DNA from: Paenibacillus sediminis
Lineage (GTDB): Bacteria > Bacillota > Bacilli > Paenibacillales > Paenibacillaceae
Direction of reading: 5' to 3'
DNA: 64,000 nt
Assembly: GCF_017873765.1 (NCBI RefSeq)
Contig: NZ_JAGGKP010000002.1
Span: forward strand, 266,245 to 330,244
Position 1 is the first letter of the stretch; every line of letters starts with the position of its first letter. Below, in pieces: positions 17,497 through 26,188 of the stretch. The notes under the pieces were generated by a model, which saw only the letters and a list, made by a program, of their open reading frames with translations, had not been told where the DNA came from and ran no database searches. The position numbers and the translations under genes are program-made.

Positions 17497-18285
17497 TTAC
17501 ACATCCTTTGCAATAATCCATTGTAACATCGTATCCAATTGCTGTTCTCTCCACTTACTTGGCATATCTTGATCACAAATCATGTAATCTATAGTTGAAA
17601 TCGAACAAATTCGATAAAAAGATTCATAGCCTAGCTTTGAAGAATCAGCCATCAGAAATACCTGATTCGCTCGCTCAATCATAGCCGTCGAAACATTAGA
17701 TTCTTCCAAGTCATAATCGGTTACTCCCTCAGCAGTAACGCCTCCACAAGAAAGAAACACTTTATCGAATCTAAAATCTTTCAGCATTTTGCATGTCAAT
17801 GCGCCTACAATTGATTTCTGTGCTGGATTCGTAACTCCACCAAGGACAATGACCTTGCCTTCAAACTCCTTATTTTCCAATCGATTATTTAATACTTCCG
17901 CCGCAGCAAGTGAATTGGTGACAATAGTGACTCCACGTACGGCACGTATAGCATTTGCTAAATGGATGTTAGTCGTACCAACATCAATCATGACCGTATC
18001 TCCGTCTTGAATGTACTCCGCTGCTTTATTGCCAATTGCTACCTTGGCATCATAGTTCAAATTCATTTTTTTCTCAAAATGAGGCTCGTTATTGGTTTGA
18101 TGGTATTTTACAGCACCACCATGCACTCGTTTTAGTTTCTTCTCTTTTTCAAGGATATCTAAATCGCGTCTAATGGTTTCAGGGGTAACTCCTAAACTCT
18201 TTGCAAGATTTGCTACTAAAATCCGATCTTCTTTCTCCAGCTGTTCTAAAATATACTCTTGTCGTTCCGTTGACAATACACTCAT
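17497..18285 (-). CDS. DeoR-family transcriptional regulator
   Basis: 262 residues. The N-terminal DeoR helix-turn-helix is RQEYILEQLEKEDRILVANL with SLGVTPETIRRDLDILEKE. The C-terminal sugar-phosphate-isomerase-like sensor domain has GDTVMIDVGTTNIHLANAI, IVTNSLAAAEVL and FLSCGGVTAEGVTDYD. DeoR repressors respond to phosphorylated sugars or polyols, which fits a locus that imports and hydrolyses a phosphate ester. Its ATG overlaps the ABC ATPase stop (ATGA). A local repressor role is inferred. Confidence 0.9.
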   Translation of the reverse strand: MSVLSTERQEYILEQLEKEDRILVANLAKSLGVTPETIRRDLDILEKEKKLKRVHGGAVKYHQTNNEPHFEKKMNLNYDAKVAIGNKAAEYIQDGDTVMIDVGTTNIHLANAIRAVRGVTIVTNSLAAAEVLNNRLENKEFEGKVIVLGGVTNPAQKSIVGALTCKMLKDFRFDKVFLSCGGVTAEGVTDYDLEESNVSTAMIERANQVFLMADSSKLGYESFYRICSISTIDYMICDQDMPSKWREQQLDTMLQWIIAKDV

Positions 18286-19286
18286 GTCAGTGGAATCACA
18301 TCCTCTTTATTGATATACAAAGTTTTGAGTTCATTCTCTTGCAATTTTTCATAGGACTTGTGCAAGTGTTCTACTGTAACCGCTACTCCGCCAGATACGA
18401 TCTCGTAACGTGTAATATTTCCAAGCGGCATAATGTTCTGAACTTTACCCGAGATTTTGTAGCCGTCCATAATGAATTCCGAACCGAATGCTTCTGGACG
18501 TACCGCATATAAATCGTGTGTAAATTGCGATTCATCCTTTATCAACAATGAAATTTGTTTTTTAGTTAAGACATTATAATTGCCTATAAACCGTGCCACA
18601 AATTCGTTAGCTGGTCGAGTATAAATGTCATGAGGCTTACCCTCTTGTGCAATGTGACCTGCATTTAAAATGTAAATACGATCACTAACGGCCATCGCCT
18701 CTTCCTGGTCGTGTGTAACAAGAACCGTTGTCATGTTCAATTCTTGCTGAAGGGAACGAAGAAGCTTTTGCAAGTTTTTCCGAATTTGTGCATCAAGTGC
18801 GCTTAACGGTTCATCAAGCAACAGCACTTTCGGCTCGGTTACGAGCGAACGCGCCAATGCAACACGTTGTTGTTGACCTCCAGATAACTCACGCGGATAT
18901 GCTTTTTCTTTGCCTTTTAGCTCAACAAGTTCAATCATACGCGACACTTTTTTTGCAATTACTTCTTTGTTCATCTTTTGCATCTTTAATCCGAATGCGA
19001 TATTTTCTTCTACTGTCATGTTCGGAAAGAGGGCATAGGATTGAAAAACCATTCCCACTTTACGATCTTTCGGCTTCACGTTTGTTACATCTTTGCCGTC
19101 GATCTTGATAATTCCTGCCTCTGGGGTTGTTAATCCTGCCAATATACGTAATAGTGTACTTTTACCGCAACCACTTGGACCTAACAAGGTGACGAACTCA
19201 CCTTCCTCAAAAGCAAGGTTTAGATTGTGCAGTACTTGTTGATCATTAAACGACTTATTTATATTTTCAATCGTTACATAACTCAT
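18282..19286 (-). CDS. ABC importer ATPase (PotA/FbpC-like)
   Basis: 334 residues. Walker A LLGPSGCGKST, Q-loop GMVFQSYALFPNMT, signature ELSGGQQQR, Walker B VLLLDEPLSALD and switch His in TVLVTHDQEEAM mark an importer ATPase of the polyamine/iron/phosphonate group. The last 80 residues form a TOBE-like regulatory domain. ATG 19286 overlaps the upstream permease stop (ATGA) and begins MSYVTIENINKSF, so the longer open frame to 19364 is not used. Confidence 0.93.
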   Translation of the reverse strand: MSYVTIENINKSFNDQQVLHNLNLAFEEGEFVTLLGPSGCGKSTLLRILAGLTTPEAGIIKIDGKDVTNVKPKDRKVGMVFQSYALFPNMTVEENIAFGLKMQKMNKEVIAKKVSRMIELVELKGKEKAYPRELSGGQQQRVALARSLVTEPKVLLLDEPLSALDAQIRKNLQKLLRSLQQELNMTTVLVTHDQEEAMAVSDRIYILNAGHIAQEGKPHDIYTRPANEFVARFIGNYNVLTKKQISLLIKDESQFTHDLYAVRPEAFGSEFIMDGYKISGKVQNIMPLGNITRYEIVSGGVAVTVEHLHKSYEKLQENELKTLYINKEDVIPLT

Positions 19287-20068
19287 CTTCCACCGCCCCC
19301 TTTTTTCGAACGAGTCACTCTTACAATAATGGTAGATAGAACACATATTAATAAGAAATAACACACGACGATCGCGCTCGCGATATGGCCGCTTGTATTT
19401 AGCTTTTGATAAAGGTAAGTTTGGATCGTCTCAAAATGTCCACCTGCCAACAAGTTCACTAATACAAATTCCCCAAATAAAATAGAGAAGGAAAGCAGAG
19501 ATGAGACGATAATTCCTGACAAAATGTTAGGTATAATTACCTTAGAAAAAGCAGTAAACCGACTTGCCCCTAACATTTCGGCGGCTTCCATTAACGACTC
19601 GGCATGAATATTACGTAAGCTGTTGCGTGTCCCTTGATACATATAAGGAAGGATACCCACGAAGTAAGCACCTACAGTGACCAGTATCATAGGAATCCTA
19701 CTGCCAGAATAGGCTCTTATCAAACCTACTGCAATAATGACCCCAGGCATGGCATACGTCATAACAATGAGCATTTGAATAAATTTCTCGAGCTTAGGCG
19801 CGTATAATACGATTGAGAAGATGGTGGGAACCATCACAACCAATCCTAACGCGGTTGCACTAAACGATAATAGAAGCGATCGACCTAATGCCTCTAAAAA
19901 CCGCACATCTCCGAATAAATCACGATACCAGCCCAAGGTTAACCCCTCGGGAAGTATGGTCTTGTGCCACTGTGTCGCAAATGAATAAATAAGCGTCGCC
20001 AATATAGGCACAAATAAATACAAAACGACAGCGCCAATCATGAAATAATGATAAAGTGGCCGTTTCAC
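19283..20068 (-). CDS. ABC importer permease 2
   Basis: 261-residue type 2/MetI-like inner-membrane protein with six helices and the EAA loop LMEAAEMLGASRFTAFSKVIIP. Its closest functional groups are PotC/PhnV/FbpB-type permeases. It overlaps its partner permease by four bases (ATGA). Confidence 0.9.
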   Translation of the reverse strand: MKRPLYHYFMIGAVVLYLFVPILATLIYSFATQWHKTILPEGLTLGWYRDLFGDVRFLEALGRSLLLSFSATALGLVVMVPTIFSIVLYAPKLEKFIQMLIVMTYAMPGVIIAVGLIRAYSGSRIPMILVTVGAYFVGILPYMYQGTRNSLRNIHAESLMEAAEMLGASRFTAFSKVIIPNILSGIIVSSLLSFSILFGEFVLVNLLAGGHFETIQTYLYQKLNTSGHIASAIVVCYFLLICVLSTIIVRVTRSKKGGGGR

Positions 20069-20910
20069 AATAAATCCCTCCGAACCTTACGGGTTAACCA
20101 CTCATTTATGAACATAGCAATGATTAACGTTAAGCCTAATAAGACTGCTAACGCACTGCCTAGTTCAGGTCTGGCAAAAATATCTCCAGTCGTCAAAGCT
20201 CCGACTCGAATCGTTACAAGATTATAAGTACTACCTGTTAATGCATAGGCTGATGCATATGCTCCCATGGCATTGGCAAACAAAATGCTGAAGGTACCTG
20301 CCACACTTGGCAGCATGACTGGCGCACCGATCCTTACCCAGAACTGTAACGACGAAGCTCCGAGGAGTGAAGCCGCTTCCTTCCACCCCGCTTGAACACC
20401 TTGGTACACTGGATAGAGCAGCATTACAGCGAGCGGCAGTTGAAAATACACATAAATCAAAATCAACCCCGACCAAGAATATAAATTAAATGAACTTAGT
20501 GTCTCCCATCCCCACGCTCGAAAGAGCAACGTAAATAAACCGCTGTTTCCAAGTAAAACAATGAAAGCAAACGCTAATGGAATGCCTGCAAAATTTGATG
20601 TCAAATTGGCGAATATTAATATTCGATCTTGAATGTTTTTAGAGAAAAGAGTAATCGAATAGGCAGCGAATATAGCCATTACCATAGCTATTAAACTGGA
20701 CAGCAGGGAAATCATAATGCTGTTTTTAAAAGCTTGATGATAATAAAAATTTTGAAAGATTTCCGCATACTGATTAAATGTAAATCCTGTTCCCCCATCG
20801 CCTTGAAAACTTGCATAAATCATTGAGAATAAAGGGATGAACAAAAACAAAGCTATAAGTATAAAAAACGGAATGATGCTAACGAAGAGCATCCCATTTA
20901 TACGTTTCAA
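20065..20910 (-). CDS. ABC importer permease 1
   Basis: About 281 residues with six helices and the EAA loop WKEAASLLGASSLQFWVRIG. TTG 20910 has AAAGGAG eight bases upstream and is chosen over TTG 20928, which would lie on that ribosome site. Pairs with the downstream permease to form the channel. A similar PotB/PhnU-type permease is the nearest description. Confidence 0.87.
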   Translation of the reverse strand: MKRINGMLFVSIIPFFILIALFLFIPLFSMIYASFQGDGGTGFTFNQYAEIFQNFYYHQAFKNSIMISLLSSLIAMVMAIFAAYSITLFSKNIQDRILIFANLTSNFAGIPLAFAFIVLLGNSGLFTLLFRAWGWETLSSFNLYSWSGLILIYVYFQLPLAVMLLYPVYQGVQAGWKEAASLLGASSLQFWVRIGAPVMLPSVAGTFSILFANAMGAYASAYALTGSTYNLVTIRVGALTTGDIFARPELGSALAVLLGLTLIIAMFINEWLTRKVRRDLL

Positions 20911-20949
20911 CTTGACAGCTCCTTTCAAAGTGGAAAGGGCGTCTTCTAT

Positions 20950-21780
20950 TTAAGAAGACGCCTTTGTTAATCCAGGAATAACTAATGATTGCATGGCCGC
21001 AGATGGTTTAATATTTAACAGCTCACATGCTAAAGGCGCAATCTGTAGTTGAGGGATGATTTCTTCATATACTCCAGCCGTCACTCTATCACTGATAATA
21101 AATAACGGCACGTCTCGATCTGCAGAAGTTGTACCTCCATGCTGTCCATCGTTATTCATACCATGGTCAGCTGTTACGATAATCTGATAACCAGCCTCGA
21201 GCCAATGTGGAATGATATTCGCTAGAACGATATCAATGGCGATAGCTCGATTCCGATATCCGGCTGAATCGGCTGTAAATTTATGACCATCATCATCTAC
21301 ATTCATTGAATGTACGTATAAGAAATCTGGCGTATACTTTTGAAGAAGATAATTAGCATCTGCAAACAAATGACTATCCGGATAATGATCCTCCCAATAG
21401 AAGATGCCTCGCTCAATCGGTTTGGAATCATCGAGTTGGATCCGATCTGTCAGTACATTAAAGGGGGCTGAGTTGTACAGTTCGCTAACCCAGTAATAAG
21501 ATGCTGTCGCATTACTTAGTCCATTTTTTTTGGTTAAATGAAACAAACTTTCCTCTTTTGACAATCGAACGGTCTGATTGGATGTAATTCCATTTTGATA
21601 AGCTGGCGTACCCGTTAATAGAACTTCATAGAGCGGACGTGATAGGCTCGGTAATTCTGACTTCACCTTATATCTGGCCGCTTTTCCTTGTTCAATAAGG
21701 TGATGCATATACCCCATTTGAGATACCGCGGTGTCGTAACGTAAGCCATCAATCATTATAAAAATTAGTTTATTTGACAT
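20950..21780 (-). CDS. Alkaline-phosphatase-superfamily phosphodiesterase (cytoplasmic)
   Basis: 276-residue protein of the type I phosphodiesterase/nucleotide pyrophosphatase family. Metal-ligand segments are visible: FIMIDGLRYDTA at the N-terminus, a nucleophile candidate in SELPSLSRPLYEVLLTGT, VHSMNVDDDGHKF and TADHGMNNDGQHGG. There is no signal peptide, so it acts on imported substrate. It overlaps the substrate-binding-protein gene by 11 bp within the operon. The substrate could be a glycerophosphodiester, phosphonate ester or nucleotide derivative. Confidence 0.87.
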   Translation of the reverse strand: MSNKLIFIMIDGLRYDTAVSQMGYMHHLIEQGKAARYKVKSELPSLSRPLYEVLLTGTPAYQNGITSNQTVRLSKEESLFHLTKKNGLSNATASYYWVSELYNSAPFNVLTDRIQLDDSKPIERGIFYWEDHYPDSHLFADANYLLQKYTPDFLYVHSMNVDDDGHKFTADSAGYRNRAIAIDIVLANIIPHWLEAGYQIIVTADHGMNNDGQHGGTTSADRDVPLFIISDRVTAGVYEEIIPQLQIAPLACELLNIKPSAAMQSLVIPGLTKASS

Positions 21781-22870
21781 TCGTTAACACCTGCTCTTGC
21801 CATAATTGCATCAATTTCTTAGTCGTCTCTTCCCATGTTTTCATATCAGACACAGGATGAACGTTTTTGTACATTTCATTTGGAAGAAGCTTAGCCTTTG
21901 CGTCTTCTGGCAATTTAACATTCTCACGAATAGGACGTGCATATCCGCGAGCCAGGTTCGCTTGCCCTTCATCCGATAAAATATATTCACGCGCCAGCAT
22001 TGCCGCATAAGGATGCTTAGCATACTTGTTAATTACTGTTGTGTATCCAGACATAACAGATCCATCTTGTGGAATAACGATATCAAAGCGATTTTTATCA
22101 ATTTGATCACGATAACCAAGAGCATTGAAATCCCAAACAATCGCTACATCTACTTCGCCTTTTTCTAGTGCCGTCAGACTTGGATCTGTTGTACGCAGAC
22201 GACCTTGCTTCGCTAATTTATTAAAGAAGTCGATACCTGGCTGAATATTTTTCTCATTGCCGCCATTAGCATAAGCAGCAGCCAATACAGCAAACTGGGC
22301 TTGGTTCGCTTTTAATACGTCACCAACGGTTACTTTATAATTTCCGCTTTCAAGATCTTTCCATGATTTCGGACTGTTTTTTACATTGTTTTTATCCGTA
22401 ATGAAAGCAATTGACCCCGTATATCCTAATACCCAATGACCGTCATTATCCTTTGCCCATTTCGGAATATCGTCCCAATGAGACGTTTTGTAAGCGAGCG
22501 TTAAGTCTTTTTCCTTAGCTAATGGACCAAACGCTATACCGACATCCCCGATATCTGCTGTTGCATTATCCTTTTCGGATTCAAATTTCGCTAACTCCTC
22601 TGCACTGGACATATCAGTATCTGAATGTTTAATTCCGTATTTGGTCTGGAGATCTTCCCACGTACCTTTCCAGTTTGCCCATGCATCCGGCATACCTACT
22701 GAATTCAGTTGGCCTTCTTCCTTAGCCTTCTTCGTTATTTCTTCAACCGAAAGCTTGTTATAGTCTACTGAATTAGAAGAAGAAGCCTCTTGCTTGCTAG
22801 AACATCCAGCAATAATAGATAGAGATAGAACACCAACCGTTGCCATTTTCAACAATTTACTTATTTTCAT
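21770..22870 (-). CDS. ABC importer substrate-binding lipoprotein (type 2)
   Basis: 366 residues. Lipoprotein signal with lipobox SIIAGC, then a periplasmic-binding fold of the iron/putrescine/aminoethylphosphonate group (DIGDVGIAFGPLAKEK, GVALEKGEVDVAIVWDFNAL-like core, SDEGQANLARGYARP). It has AGGAGG before the ATG and is the first gene of the seven-gene operon. The ligand is unknown. Two downstream phosphohydrolases favour an organophosphate. Confidence 0.9.
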   Translation of the reverse strand: MKISKLLKMATVGVLSLSIIAGCSSKQEASSSNSVDYNKLSVEEITKKAKEEGQLNSVGMPDAWANWKGTWEDLQTKYGIKHSDTDMSSAEELAKFESEKDNATADIGDVGIAFGPLAKEKDLTLAYKTSHWDDIPKWAKDNDGHWVLGYTGSIAFITDKNNVKNSPKSWKDLESGNYKVTVGDVLKANQAQFAVLAAAYANGGNEKNIQPGIDFFNKLAKQGRLRTTDPSLTALEKGEVDVAIVWDFNALGYRDQIDKNRFDIVIPQDGSVMSGYTTVINKYAKHPYAAMLAREYILSDEGQANLARGYARPIRENVKLPEDAKAKLLPNEMYKNVHPVSDMKTWEETTKKLMQLWQEQVLTNVK

Positions 22871-23382
22871 GGGAACGAACCTCCTGTGTTTTGTTTTTGT
22901 TTGTTTTAATTTGTTTTACAAATAAAATGATACAGAAACAAAGTAAAAAAAGTATCAAACAAATGTAAAACATATGTAAAGATTACAGTGACGCAATCGT
23001 GAATTGTAATTATTGGACATGCATTACCCAGATCAGAGGACGCTACATGATAGATGCTATTTAAGATATAGATCAGTATTCGATCTGTTCTCCCTTTCCC
23101 TGAAATGGGCGGAAAATTCATACGAGGACCGTGGTCCATAAACAAAAAGGGACTCATGCGCTGAAGATTACTTCGCAGCGGAAGGTAGTTGCTTACGCGA
23201 ATATCACCGACTGGGAAAAGCTCAGAGCCGTTTATAGTGAGTCATCTAAATCAATCCTTTATCTTAAATTCAAAATTGAACCGTATAATATCTTAATTTA
23301 AAGATTAATTCTGCCATGTGTACAGCCCTTTTCAATAAAACTAACAGAGCAGTAGACTCTTTTTAACTTAGGGAAGATATAT
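22871..23382 (-). promoter_or_regulatory. Operon upstream region with AAAACAAA repeats; remainder empty
   Basis: From 22885 to 22980 the sequence is very AT-rich. On the minus strand it carries repeated AAACAAA-type units next to the ribosome site, the inverted repeat TGATAC (22929-22934) N17 GTATCA (22952-22957) and two ATGTAAA copies. DeoR repressors often bind clustered AT-rich repeats, so this is the probable control region. From 23000 to 23380 I see only short frames without ribosome sites and no recognisable gene. Confidence 0.45.
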
Positions 23383-23410
23383 AAAAAAATCCCCTGCAAT
23401 CTGCAGGAGA
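23383..23410 (-). terminator. Intrinsic terminator of the 116-residue gene
   Basis: Minus strand: TCTCCTGCA/TGCAGGGGA hairpin followed by TTTTTTT. Confidence 0.88.
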
Positions 23411-23427
23411 TTCACTTCACTTATAGA

Positions 23428-23778
23428 TTATTTCATTTCAACCGAAGAAATGAGTATACCGTTACTATCGACTAAGCCCAGCTCATAAGCTCTTGAAATC
23501 GTGAGAAACCGTTGCCTTGCAAAACAGTCTGTACCGTTGTGCTGTTCATATATCTGATTGTTTCTAACTTCCTCAGCAGAAACAGGACGCGTGTAATTGT
23601 GATTGACTGCTTGATCCTTATGGATCGCATCCATAAATTGTTCAAAGCTCATGGATTCCTTGTTGTCATATCCGTTTCCGGTGACTTGACTCTGTACACG
23701 ATTTGCAATAACAAGCTTCGTGTAAGCAGCATAATCCGCAGTGAACTTTCCATTTCCATCTGTAGCTTTGATAGCCAT
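23428..23778 (-). CDS. Hypothetical protein, 116 residues
   Basis: I do not recognise this protein. It starts MAIKATDGNGKFTADYAAYT behind a strong AGGAGG, is soluble and mixed in charge, has one Cys and no signal peptide, and ends with its own terminator, so it is very likely a real single gene. The segment EQFMDAIHKDQAVNH suggests a small helical domain. Confidence 0.75.
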   Translation of the reverse strand: MAIKATDGNGKFTADYAAYTKLVIANRVQSQVTGNGYDNKESMSFEQFMDAIHKDQAVNHNYTRPVSAEEVRNNQIYEQHNGTDCFARQRFLTISRAYELGLVDSNGILISSVEMK

Positions 23779-23940
23779 TTGTCATACCTCCTAAAAAGAC
23801 GCTTATTTCATTTATCGGCATATTATATAAAAATGTTATATTTTGGTCATAGACTAGCTGTTTTTACAAATCAAACACTAGGAACACTGAAAAAAATTAA
23901 GTTAGAACGGATTTATTAAATTTAAGGAAAAATAATACAG

Positions 23941-23973
23941 AAAAAAGGATGCCACTGATGCATCCCTTTTTAC
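23941..23973. terminator. Bidirectional terminator
   Basis: AAAAAAGGATGC and GCATCCCTTTTT form a hairpin with T-runs on both strands. On the minus strand it ends fdhA. Confidence 0.85.
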
Positions 23974-23995
23974 ATGTTATTCCAAATATATTTTT

Positions 23996-25213
23996 TTATC
24001 TTTTGACTAGGTTATGAGGGTCGATAACAAACTTTTTCGAAGCGCCTTGGTCGAACTCAGTGTATGCAGCAGGCGCTTGATCGAGCGATATCAAAGTCGC
24101 ATTGACCGCTTTTGCGATTTGTGCTCTTCCGCTGAGGATGGACATCATCAAATCACGATGATATTGCATCACTGGTGTTTGCCCAGTTACAAAAGTATGT
24201 GCTTTGGCCCAGCCTAAACCAATACGTATTTTTAAAGTTCCGACTTTTGCATCTGCATCAACAGCACCTGGGTCTCCAGTTACATATAGGCCAGGAATAC
24301 CAAGTCTTCCGGCTGCCCGTGTCACTTCCATAATAGAATTAAGCACTGTCGCAGGCGCCTCTCCATGATTGTGGCCATGACCGTGTGCTTCAAAACCTAC
24401 GCAGTCAATGGCACAGTCCACTTCAGGCACTCCTAATATTTGTTCAATTTGCTCCGCTAAATTGGCATGCTCACGTAAATTTACAGTTTCGCAGCCAAAG
24501 CTTCTAGCTTGTGCTAATCTTTCGCTGTTCAAGTCACCTACAATGACCACAGCTGCACCGAGCAACTGAGCAGAATGGGCCGCAGCCAAACCGACAGGAC
24601 CAGCGCCTGCAACATAAACCGTCGTACCAGGCTTGACGCCTGCACTGACCGCGCCGTGATATCCCGTAGGGAATATATCCGAGAGCATCGTCAAATCAAG
24701 AATTTTCTCCATCGCCTGATCTTTATCTGGGAATTTAAGCAATTGGAAGTCAGCATAAGGTACCATGACGTATTCCGACTGTCCTCCAACCCAGCCACCC
24801 ATATCCACATAACCATATGCAGAGCCAGGGCGATCTGGATTGACATTCACACAAACATGCGTGTTGCGCTCTTTACAGTTCCGACAACGACCACATGCAA
24901 TATTAAACGGAACGGAGACGAGATCTCCCTTTTTAATAAACTCCACATCACGGCCGACTTCAATCACCTCTCCGGTAATCTCATGCCCTAATACTAATCC
25001 GCTCGGAGCCGTCGTACGACCTCTCACCATATGTTGGTCACTGCCGCAAATATTTGTCGTAACCACCTTCAAAATGACGCCATGATCACATTTTCTGCCG
25101 ACGTTCAGCGGGTTAACACCCGGTCCATCCCGCAAAATTAATTCAGGGTAACTAATATCCCGAACCTCCACCTTTCCAGGTCCTACATAAGCAACCGCTC
25201 GATTCCCTGACAT
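23996..25213 (-). CDS. fdhA: Glutathione-independent formaldehyde dehydrogenase (zinc MDR)
   Basis: 405 residues. NAD-dependent zinc enzyme oxidising formaldehyde to formate without a thiol cofactor. Catalytic-zinc motif NICGSDQHM and GHEITGEV, structural-zinc cysteines in CGRCRNCKERNTHVC, Rossmann glycine motif VAGAGPVGLAAA. The extra segment GGWVGGQSEYVMVPYADFQL and a His-rich insert (GHGHNHGE) fit the P. putida-type FDH group. AAAGGAG precedes the ATG. It stands alone between two terminators. Confidence 0.92.
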   Translation of the reverse strand: MSGNRAVAYVGPGKVEVRDISYPELILRDGPGVNPLNVGRKCDHGVILKVVTTNICGSDQHMVRGRTTAPSGLVLGHEITGEVIEVGRDVEFIKKGDLVSVPFNIACGRCRNCKERNTHVCVNVNPDRPGSAYGYVDMGGWVGGQSEYVMVPYADFQLLKFPDKDQAMEKILDLTMLSDIFPTGYHGAVSAGVKPGTTVYVAGAGPVGLAAAHSAQLLGAAVVIVGDLNSERLAQARSFGCETVNLREHANLAEQIEQILGVPEVDCAIDCVGFEAHGHGHNHGEAPATVLNSIMEVTRAAGRLGIPGLYVTGDPGAVDADAKVGTLKIRIGLGWAKAHTFVTGQTPVMQYHRDLMMSILSGRAQIAKAVNATLISLDQAPAAYTEFDQGASKKFVIDPHNLVKR

Positions 25214-25333
25214 GCACCCTCTCTCCTTTGCCTTGAAATTTGAACTGCTAGTTACAATTTCCCAGTAAAAGAACCACTCCGTGTAAATAAAACGCTTTCA
25301 ATTAGAGATGGCCATCTATTGGTAAAATTGTGC

Positions 25334-25395
25334 GTTCTAATGGACGACGCATAACCACTATACGTCCCCACAACGCCCGATATGCCAAAATTTAT
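25334..25395 (+). repeat. Dispersed intergenic repeat, copy 2
   Basis: Second copy of the element at 16.3 kb, with the identical 20-mer at 25349-25368. In this copy GGACG (25342-25346) and CGTCC (25363-25367) could pair to make a hairpin. It lies between fdhA and the coat-protein operon end. Confidence 0.7.
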
Positions 25396-25435
25396 TATTA
25401 AATTGATGTTACATGAATTTTTTGGCACAACATTA

Positions 25436-25472
25436 AAAAATGCCCGCTGAACTGAACTCAGAAGGCATTTCT
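25436..25472 (-). terminator. Intrinsic terminator of the coat operon
   Basis: Minus strand: AAATGCC/GGCATTT stem followed by TTTAATG, 10 bp beyond the last coat-operon gene. Confidence 0.82.
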
Positions 25473-25481
25473 AGCACCTAT

Positions 25482-26162
25482 TCATTTGTATATATTAGAT
25501 AAACGAACCATTTTTATATGTTCAATATTCCAGTAAAATGGTTTTTGATCTGCTGTAATCACTTCTGCTATGTGGTTTTGGACACTTTTAAGTAAACCAA
25601 CTTTATCGGGGTGACTCCCCCCATCAAACACGACGATTTCCCCCTCCATATTTTTCAGCTGTTCTTCAAAAGTATTGCCTAACTTCATATGAGTGGTGTT
25701 AACCGGTAAAGTCTCCTTTTTCAAGGAATAAGGCATTGCAATATGAGGGTAAGGAATCAACCATTTCAAATGGAAAATCGGGATAAGCAGCGTTCTGTGT
25801 ACAGTAGAGAAATAGACAAAATAGTTGTCGAACACCTCAGTGACATATCCGTAAATGGATTGGCTGCCAGAGAGAAAAATTTGCAAGAGCATCTCCTTAG
25901 ATTCTCTTAAAACCTCTTGGTATGACAATTCGTTCTCAGTTGACCGATTAGCTCGCTCCTCAGGCATTTGAACCATTTGTTGCAATGATTTCATAGAAGG
26001 CCTGATATTACGTATATGTCGGAATGGGATATATAGGTAATTTGTGCCATCGAAAATGACGACGACATCCGGACCACAATCGATTAAGACTCCTAGCCGT
26101 TCTATTTGACCGGATAGTTCCAACTCAATGTTCTTACCCATGATGGAACTTAAGAAGTTCAT
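25482..26162 (-). CDS. Spore-coat-associated protein, CotB-like/DUF2642-like repeats
   Basis: 226 residues made of two or three beta-rich, Sm-like units of the kind found in CotB and DUF2642 proteins: GQIERLGVLIDCGPDVVVIF...YLYIPFRHIRNI, then SQSIYGYVTEVFDNYFVYF...LLIPIFHLKWL, then GEIVVFDGGSHPDKVGLL. There is no signal peptide. It is the last gene of a run that includes two clearer CotB relatives, which supports a spore-surface role. The exact function is unknown. Confidence 0.68.
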   Translation of the reverse strand: MNFLSSIMGKNIELELSGQIERLGVLIDCGPDVVVIFDGTNYLYIPFRHIRNIRPSMKSLQQMVQMPEERANRSTENELSYQEVLRESKEMLLQIFLSGSQSIYGYVTEVFDNYFVYFSTVHRTLLIPIFHLKWLIPYPHIAMPYSLKKETLPVNTTHMKLGNTFEEQLKNMEGEIVVFDGGSHPDKVGLLKSVQNHIAEVITADQKPFYWNIEHIKMVRLSNIYK

Positions 26163-26188
26163 CTACAATTTACCTCCCATTCGATAAT

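Noticed and set aside
22906..23157. 83-residue minus-strand frame upstream of the binding-protein gene
   Set aside because: It begins without a ribosome site, has no domain-like features and covers the regulatory AT-rich region of the operon.
23104..23302. Plus-strand open stretch reading KITSQRKVVAYANITDWEKL
   Set aside because: No start codon or ribosome site and no recognisable family; possibly a gene scrap, but it cannot be supported.
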